Below, piece by piece: positions 59,614-64,000 of a stretch of DNA of 64,000 nt; the stretch's first letter is position 1, and each line of letters starts with the position of its first letter. The notes beneath the pieces are model-generated. The model saw nothing but the letters and a program-made list of their open reading frames with translations, made no database searches and was not told where the DNA came from. Made by a program: the position numbers and the translations under genes. This stretch comes from Muribaculaceae bacterium (GTDB lineage: Bacteria > Bacteroidota > Bacteroidia > Bacteroidales > Muribaculaceae), in NCBI GenBank assembly GCA_016290325.1, contig JAEETL010000001.1, positions 1 through 64,000 on the forward strand, in the 5' to 3' direction.

Positions 59614-61392
59614 TTACAGTTCGTTGGGGAAGCGGGCATTGGTGGTGATAAAGTCCACGCCCATAGCCTTGACACGCTCAAAGTCCTCGACTTTATCGAC
59701 AGTCCAGACATTGACCTTTAATCCCGCTTTATGCATGGCATCAACGGCCTCCTTGGTGACGATGGTGTGCACCACATCAAGGTCCATGTGATACTGCTTG
59801 CACCATTCCACCCACTCCATAATCGAGCCGTCTTCCTCTCCGGCTAGAACCTGCACGGTGACGTCAGGATAGTGGCGGTGGATGAAATCCACCACACCAG
59901 GCATGAACGAGATGATAACAGCCTTGTCGGTGAGCCCCTTCTGGTCGATGAGGTTGATGAGGGCGGGAATGCCGTCATAGACGGGATCATTCTCGGCTTT
60001 GGTGTTGCTATGGATATTGGTGCACACCTTGACCTCGATGACGGGCACGACGTTGTACTCATTGCAGATGTCAAGGAACTCTCCCAAGGTGCAGGGCGTG
60101 CCGGCATAAGTGATACCATGACGCTTGTGGGTGAGCTGCATGGAGAGTAAGCTGGCGGTGCTCATGTCGGCAATCTTTGTCTCGGGTCCGCCCAAGCGCT
60201 TGTAGCTGTCGTCGTGGCTGATGATAAAGGTGCCGTCGCCGGTGACACGGATGTCACACTCCAGACCCCATGCGCCCGCATTGGCGCCGTTGATGAAAGC
60301 TGCGCGGGTGTTTTCCACGCCCCATTGCGAGCCGCGGTGGCCAACGATGAGCTGAGCCTGAGCCCCTAGTGTGCCAACGATGATGAGAGCGACAGTAAAA
60401 ATACTCTTAAGCAGTGTCATGATGTTCACGTTTTTATTCTTGTTGTTCAATAAGTCTTGGATTTCGTGCACCTCGGCTGTCGCGTCAAGGCGCTGGGCCA
60501 GCGGTAATAACGAGCGGAGCAGTTGTTCGGCAGCGGCACGACGGTTAATAAGGCGCATGAGCGCCTTGGCCAAGCTGATAGAGAGCGTCAATTCGCGGTG
60601 CCCCATCTTTTCGCCCAGCTTCTTTTGGTAGCGCAGTGCCTTGGTGTAATATTTCACGGCATTGCGGCCATTGCCCATCTCGAGCATGATGTCGCCCTCC
60701 TTGCCCAAGGTATCCACGAGGTTGGACATCGCCGTGCGGGTGGCGTTGGCATCGTCGCTGTTGAGCTCTTTCATGTAGAGCTCGCTGGCACTCTGGTAAT
60801 GGGCCAGCACGTTCATCTGCTTGGTCTTGGACTTGATGACCTCGGTCGAGGCTTCGACAGCCATGAGCAGCATGGCCGAGAAACGTGCCTCGTTGCGCTT
60901 GGCGAGACGTTCCAGCATCTGCTGTGCCTTAGTCAGCTCTTTGGCGGCGCGGCTATTGTCGCCCATGTCATGGTGGGCCAACGCCAGATTATAGAGCAGT
61001 GACGCCACGATGGCGTGAAAATCCTCGGTCTTCTTGCCGTGATGATCCGATAGCACCAGCAGAGCGTTCTCGGCAGCGCCCAGCGATAGGGACGCGTTGC
61101 CGCTGTCGATAAGCAATGCCATGCGCGCGAGCCATAGCCAAGCGGCATAAAGCTCGGGAAGCGCCATCATGCGGTCGTCATCATAGATGAAGCCTTCAAT
61201 GACCTGCTCGGCCTCAAGGTCACGTTTTTCGGCAATGAGGTATTCCGCATAACACATCTGCATCTCGGTGACGATGCCTTGTTCCAGCCCCTTGACAGTG
61301 GGCATCGTGCCCGACGTGACCATTTGAGCACGGGCTATGGTCATGTCGTTCTTGAAGCGAGGCAACGCGACGCTGATGGGTAGCGGATTCAT
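59614..61392 (-). CDS. TPR-like protein fused to a secreted glycerophosphodiester phosphodiesterase
   Basis: 592 aa ORF with two unrelated parts. Residues 1-324 are all-helical, TPR-like, without signal peptide (ARMALLIDSGNASLSLGAAE, SLLYNLALAHHDMGDNSRAA). From Met325 (ATG at 60420) there is a textbook signal peptide, MTLLKSIFTVALIIVGTLGA, then a GDPD domain with the catalytic HRG in IVGHRGSQWGVENT, LECDIRVTGDGTFIISHDD and PVIEVKV. So the second half looks like a once-separate secreted enzyme whose gene runs in frame from the TPR gene without a stop. Either a natural fusion, or two products with internal initiation at 60420. The TPR part is the usual neighbour of ribH. Confidence 0.8.
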   Translation of the reverse strand: MNPLPISVALPRFKNDMTIARAQMVTSGTMPTVKGLEQGIVTEMQMCYAEYLIAEKRDLEAEQVIEGFIYDDDRMMALPELYAAWLWLARMALLIDSGNASLSLGAAENALLVLSDHHGKKTEDFHAIVASLLYNLALAHHDMGDNSRAAKELTKAQQMLERLAKRNEARFSAMLLMAVEASTEVIKSKTKQMNVLAHYQSASELYMKELNSDDANATRTAMSNLVDTLGKEGDIMLEMGNGRNAVKYYTKALRYQKKLGEKMGHRELTLSISLAKALMRLINRRAAAEQLLRSLLPLAQRLDATAEVHEIQDLLNNKNKNVNIMTLLKSIFTVALIIVGTLGAQAQLIVGHRGSQWGVENTRAAFINGANAGAWGLECDIRVTGDGTFIISHDDSYKRLGGPETKIADMSTASLLSMQLTHKRHGITYAGTPCTLGEFLDICNEYNVVPVIEVKVCTNIHSNTKAENDPVYDGIPALINLIDQKGLTDKAVIISFMPGVVDFIHRHYPDVTVQVLAGEEDGSIMEWVEWCKQYHMDLDVVHTIVTKEAVDAMHKAGLKVNVWTVDKVEDFERVKAMGVDFITTNARFPNEL

Positions 61393-61409
61393 TCTGTTAT
61401 GATGAGTGA

Positions 61410-62018
61410 TTAGTATTTCGTTCCCTTGGCGATGCTGCCCAGGTAGCCGCCGTGGTGGCGCAGGGCGTAATCCTCCTTAGTGAAGCCCGTGGCACGCATG
61501 GTGTTGACCACCAGCACGTCGCCAATGACGGTCATCATCGTCGTCGAGGTCGTGGGGGTGAGCCCTAGCGGGCACACCTCGGGAGCGTTACCTGTCCACA
61601 GGCAGATGTCGGCCAGATGGGCCAGTTCGCTATCCTTATTGCCCGTGATGACCACGATCTTGAGCTGCGGATACAGGTTATGCGCCAGCTGGACCAGCGC
61701 GCAAATCTCGTTGGTGCGGCCCGAGTTAGACAAGAGCAACAGCACGTCGTGGGGTTGCACCACGCCTAAGTCGCCATGCTGGGCCTCGCTGGGATGCAGG
61801 AAAATGGCGGGAATTCCCGTCGAAGAAAACGTGGTGGCGATGTTATCGGCGATTTGGCCACATTTGCCCATGCCTGAGGTGACGAGTTTGCCTCCCTCGT
61901 GCTTGACTTGTTCCACGATGAGGTTCACCGCCTCCTCATAGGCGTCGGTAATAGGTATGTTCAGGACGGCCTTGCTCTCGACCTCCAGAATTTCTCTCAT
62001 TGATTGTTTTACGTCCAT
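61410..62018 (-). CDS. Single-domain D-arabinose 5-phosphate isomerase (SIS, KdsD/KpsF type)
   Basis: 202 aa from MDVKQSMREILEVESKAVLN. SIS domain with VTSGMGKCGQIADNIATTFS, HPSEAQHGDLGVV, LLLSNSGRTNEI and GNAPEVCPLGLTPTTST. It matches the KdsD/KpsF family, which converts ribulose 5-phosphate to arabinose 5-phosphate for KDO. The C-terminal CBS pair found in E. coli KdsD is absent; stand-alone SIS versions are known in Bacteroides. The in-frame ATG at 62123 is rejected because a -7 box lies between. Confidence 0.88.
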   Translation of the reverse strand: MDVKQSMREILEVESKAVLNIPITDAYEEAVNLIVEQVKHEGGKLVTSGMGKCGQIADNIATTFSSTGIPAIFLHPSEAQHGDLGVVQPHDVLLLLSNSGRTNEICALVQLAHNLYPQLKIVVITGNKDSELAHLADICLWTGNAPEVCPLGLTPTTSTTMMTVIGDVLVVNTMRATGFTKEDYALRHHGGYLGSIAKGTKY

Positions 62019-62046
62019 ATTTCGGTAAAAGATGGTAATTGACCTG

Positions 62047-62054
62047 CAAAGGTA
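62047..62054 (-). promoter_or_regulatory. -7 box TACCTTTG, decides the isomerase start
   Basis: Minus-strand TACCTTTG 29 bp upstream of the ATG at 62018 and inside the longer alternative ORF. Confidence 0.6.
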
Positions 62055-62149
62055 AGAAATAGTTTCTAGTTTCTTGTCCCTTGTTTTCATTTTTTGGTCA
62101 TTTGGTGTAGCTTTTTGTGCCACAATTGCATCTAATGGGAAAAAAGATT

Positions 62150-62157
62150 TAATTTTG
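62150..62157 (+). promoter_or_regulatory. -7 box TAATTTTG upstream of the DUF3667 gene
   Basis: TAATTTTG 25 bp before the ATG, with ATTG at 62125-62128, 21 bp upstream. Confidence 0.6.
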
Positions 62158-62181
62158 CATTAATCTAAAGGATAGAAGACA

Positions 62182-63156
62182 ATGGACAAATCGCAGATAA
62201 AAGAAAAATATAAGCATTTCAAGCAGTGGCAAGAGAAGCCTTATAATTACAAACTCCTGTCTGACGAAGTGCAACATTGCAACAACTGCGGGAATGACTT
62301 TACGGGCAACTACTGTCCTATCTGTTCCCAAAAAGCCGGTATGGGTCGCATTGGGTGGCGCAGTGTTCACCAGGGTGTCATGGATATATGGGGCTTGGGC
62401 ACCCGCTCGCTGCTCTATTCTATCTGGCAACTGCTATTGCGGCCAGGCCACATCATCAGCGACTATATTGATGGCAAGCGCCAGGTGAGTTTTCCACCGG
62501 TGAAGATGCTGTTTATCGTTACGATAATCTACTCGTTTGTGGTTTTGTGGTTGTTACCTAATGTGTTCCATTTGTCGATTGAAGAGGATGCCACCGATGT
62601 AACCGAATTAGGTCAATGGATTAGAGACCATTACAGCTGGGCCATGTTAATAACGTCAATGTGTGCTATCTTGCCCACGTGGGTGATGTTCCGTTACTCG
62701 CCGCGTCACTCTCACCATACCATACCTGAGGGATTCTTTATTCAGGTGTTTTTCATGGTTATTTGGGTTGTGCTGTCGTTCCTATTTATTCCGCTTGATC
62801 ACGCCAAATCACCTTTCCTCATATTCTCATCTACCTTGGTCACGGCGGTCTATTACGTCATTGGTTACAAGCAGCTGTTCGGGTACAGTTTGTGGGGCAC
62901 TTTATGGCGGCAGGGATTTGTGTTGCTCTGCGGCCTCTTAACGCTGAGCTTTGTGGTGATAGCAGCATTTCCCTCATTAATCAAAGATTCTCAACCCGAT
63001 GACTCCCTATACATGCAAAACGGCTATCTTTGGGGTTGGTTTTTTTTGATAATGTGTCCTCTGTTTATTTTGGTCATTGGCCATGTGGTCAATCTTCTTG
63101 CCACGAAGACGTATCGTCAAGAGTACAAAGAGTCATCTGCAAGAGAAAATACCTGA
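62182..63156 (+). CDS. DUF3667 membrane protein with an N-terminal zinc ribbon
   Basis: 324 aa. A zinc-ribbon motif (CNNCGNDFTGNYCPICSQ, about 33-50), then LLYSIWQLLLRPGHIISDYI and DGKRQVSFPPVKMLFIV, which are DUF3667 hallmarks, and about five or six TMs. Function unknown; the family is common in Bacteroidetes. Monocistronic with its own promoter. Confidence 0.88.
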   Translation: MDKSQIKEKYKHFKQWQEKPYNYKLLSDEVQHCNNCGNDFTGNYCPICSQKAGMGRIGWRSVHQGVMDIWGLGTRSLLYSIWQLLLRPGHIISDYIDGKRQVSFPPVKMLFIVTIIYSFVVLWLLPNVFHLSIEEDATDVTELGQWIRDHYSWAMLITSMCAILPTWVMFRYSPRHSHHTIPEGFFIQVFFMVIWVVLSFLFIPLDHAKSPFLIFSSTLVTAVYYVIGYKQLFGYSLWGTLWRQGFVLLCGLLTLSFVVIAAFPSLIKDSQPDDSLYMQNGYLWGWFFLIMCPLFILVIGHVVNLLATKTYRQEYKESSARENT

Positions 63157-63597
63157 TTACTCGTGCCCCTCAAACGCGATGATCGCGTCACGCCACACCT
63201 GGGGAATCGGGCTGGGCTGGTTGGTCTGCGGGTCCATGTTGACCATAACGGTGGCACAGGTGCATTTCACCTCGCGGGTTTCGCTATTCACTAAGTGTTG
63301 CAGCAGCGTCAGGCTCTTGTTGCCCAAGTGGGCACACTGGGTGAGCACCTCGACCGTCTCGTTAAACAGCGTGGGGACCAGGAAACTGCAGTTCACGTTG
63401 GCGATGATGACTGTGGGCCGTCGCCAGTCGATGTCGGTTTGCACATTCAATCCCTTGAAATACTGTGTCTTGCCTAAGTCAAAAAACTGGAAATAGACCG
63501 AATTGTTGACGTGCCCCAGCGCGTCAACGTCGTTGAAACGCAGTTGTAGCGGTGTCGTACACTTGAAAGGATATTGGGCTTCGATAGCGTGATTCAT
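63157..63597 (-). CDS. Acyl-CoA thioesterase (4HBT hotdog fold)
   Basis: 146 aa. Single hotdog domain: PLQLRFNDVDALGHVNNSVY with the catalytic Asp, and FFDLGKTQYFKGL. YbgC/FadM-like; likely hydrolyses acyl-CoA. Follows the DUF721 gene on the same strand, separated by a 7-bp-period repeat. Confidence 0.92.
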   Translation of the reverse strand: MNHAIEAQYPFKCTTPLQLRFNDVDALGHVNNSVYFQFFDLGKTQYFKGLNVQTDIDWRRPTVIIANVNCSFLVPTLFNETVEVLTQCAHLGNKSLTLLQHLVNSETREVKCTCATVMVNMDPQTNQPSPIPQVWRDAIIAFEGHE

Positions 63598-63603
63598 TTT
63601 TTA

Positions 63604-63638
63604 GTTAACAGTGAATAGTTAATAGTTAACAGTTATTT
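63604..63638 (-). repeat. 7-bp-period intercistronic repeat between DUF721 and the thioesterase
   Basis: Plus strand GTTAACA GTGAATA GTTAATA GTTAACA GTTATTT; on the coding strand most units carry TAA, so stops recur in every frame. Confidence 0.7.
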
Positions 63639-63650
63639 TGCTGTTGTTGA

Positions 63651-63941
63651 TTATTTAAAGATGATTTCGTGGATGATTTCGCGGCCTAGGGCTTCGTTGA
63701 TGCGGGCGATAAGGGCGGCGCGGTTCAGCATGAGTTCGTTGGCTAGCGAGGCCGACGACAGGTGCACCGTCATCACACCATTATTGACATAGCGCTTAAT
63801 GGTGTAACGGTTGATGCCATCGCCCACGATTTGTGGCCATAGGGCGCTGGCGCGGTGCTCGTCGAGCGCCACGTCGAGTTTTTCTTTCTTGAGCAGGTCG
63901 TCTATAATCTGCCCGATGTTTTTGGCCTCGGTACGTTTCAT
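63651..63941 (-). CDS. DUF721-family protein
   Basis: 96 aa. Begins MKRTEAKNIGQIIDDLLKKE, contains ASALWPQIVGDGINRYT and YVNNGVMTVHLSSASLANEL, ends LGREIIHEIIFK: the DUF721 (DciA-like) pattern. DciA proteins load the replicative helicase in bacteria lacking DnaC; this short form has only the core. Its start overlaps the stop of the upstream gene (ATGA), a recF-like gene in related genomes. Confidence 0.88.
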   Translation of the reverse strand: MKRTEAKNIGQIIDDLLKKEKLDVALDEHRASALWPQIVGDGINRYTIKRYVNNGVMTVHLSSASLANELMLNRAALIARINEALGREIIHEIIFK

Positions 63942-64000
63942 GCCGTTTCTCCTCCTTTCATGGTTGTGATCACGCCGTTCTCGACGTGCATCAGACAGTG
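63938..64000 (-). CDS. recF: C-terminal end of a RecF-like protein (partial)
   Basis: Twenty codons before a TGA that overlaps the DUF721 start by ATGA. The peptide HCLMHVENGVITTMKGGETA fits the tail of RecF (a VENGVI strand), and recF-DUF721 is a frequent Bacteroidales pair. Identification relies mostly on context. Confidence 0.5.
   Translation of the reverse strand, partial: HCLMHVENGVITTMKGGETA

Noticed and set aside
62019-62123. 35-codon N-terminal extension of the sugar-phosphate isomerase
   Set aside because: A -7 box lies inside it and the family begins at the MDVKQS Met.

Overview
The window looks like a chromosomal segment of a gut-type Bacteroidales bacterium, probably Muribaculaceae or Prevotellaceae. 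Three things point there. Promoters carry the Bacteroidetes -7 box TAnnTTTG, often with TTTG about 20 bp upstream, and starts lack Shine-Dalgarno sequences. Many secreted proteins carry GDVNGDG-type dockerin repeats. The housekeeping neighbourhoods (pdxJ-exbB-exbD-tonB, TPR-ribH, recF-DUF721) are also typical of the order. No database was searched; family names come from recognised motifs.

Layout. 1-3.7 kb: the 3' end of comM (Mg-chelatase-like ATPase), then degenerate copies of that same gene tail interleaved with small accessory genes (a secreted SUMF1/dockerin protein and three membrane proteins). 3.7-9.2 kb: acyl-CoA ligase, cation efflux, PhzF, a LOG-type protein and a DUF4923 lipoprotein. 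9.4-13.2 kb: a transmembrane TPR/HTH regulator, a small secreted beta-sandwich protein and a large secreted dockerin protein. 13.7-18.7 kb: a five-gene VTC / DUF4956 / DUF2490 / Cthe_2159-like operon. 18.8-27.5 kb: yebC, pheT, a LytTR two-component pair, and pdxJ-exbB-exbD-tonB. 27.8-30.1 kb: a second regulator plus small secreted protein pair. 30.3-44 kb: dtd with an ABC exporter, hicAB, lipoproteins, an M16 protease, an alpha/beta hydrolase, and a GntR-controlled ABC transporter. 44.4-51.6 kb: secreted dockerin, beta-helix and repeat-module proteins. 51.7-64 kb: mfd, an S41 protease, two tRNA-Asn genes, an AGCS symporter, a MITE-like repeat, ribH, a TPR-GDPD fusion, a single-domain sugar-phosphate isomerase, a DUF3667 protein, a thioesterase, DUF721 and the end of a recF-like gene.

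The most notable signals are these. (1) Repeated fossils of the comM tail separate accessory genes, suggesting serial integration at the comM 3' end. (2) Two copies of a conserved pair occur, a lipoprotein-anchored TPR sensor with a cytoplasmic HTH followed by a small secreted protein; one copy has an AT-rich block that begins inside the regulator and ends inside the small gene, as if exchanged as a cassette. (3) Intercistronic spacers in at least five minus-strand operons are filled with imperfect 7-bp-period repeats, nearly every unit carrying TAG or TAA on the coding strand, which places stops in all frames. (4) A VTC-type operon has an outer-membrane barrel and secreted beta-helix proteins where other bacteria have CotH. 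GC figures quoted are hand counts of single 60-base lines.
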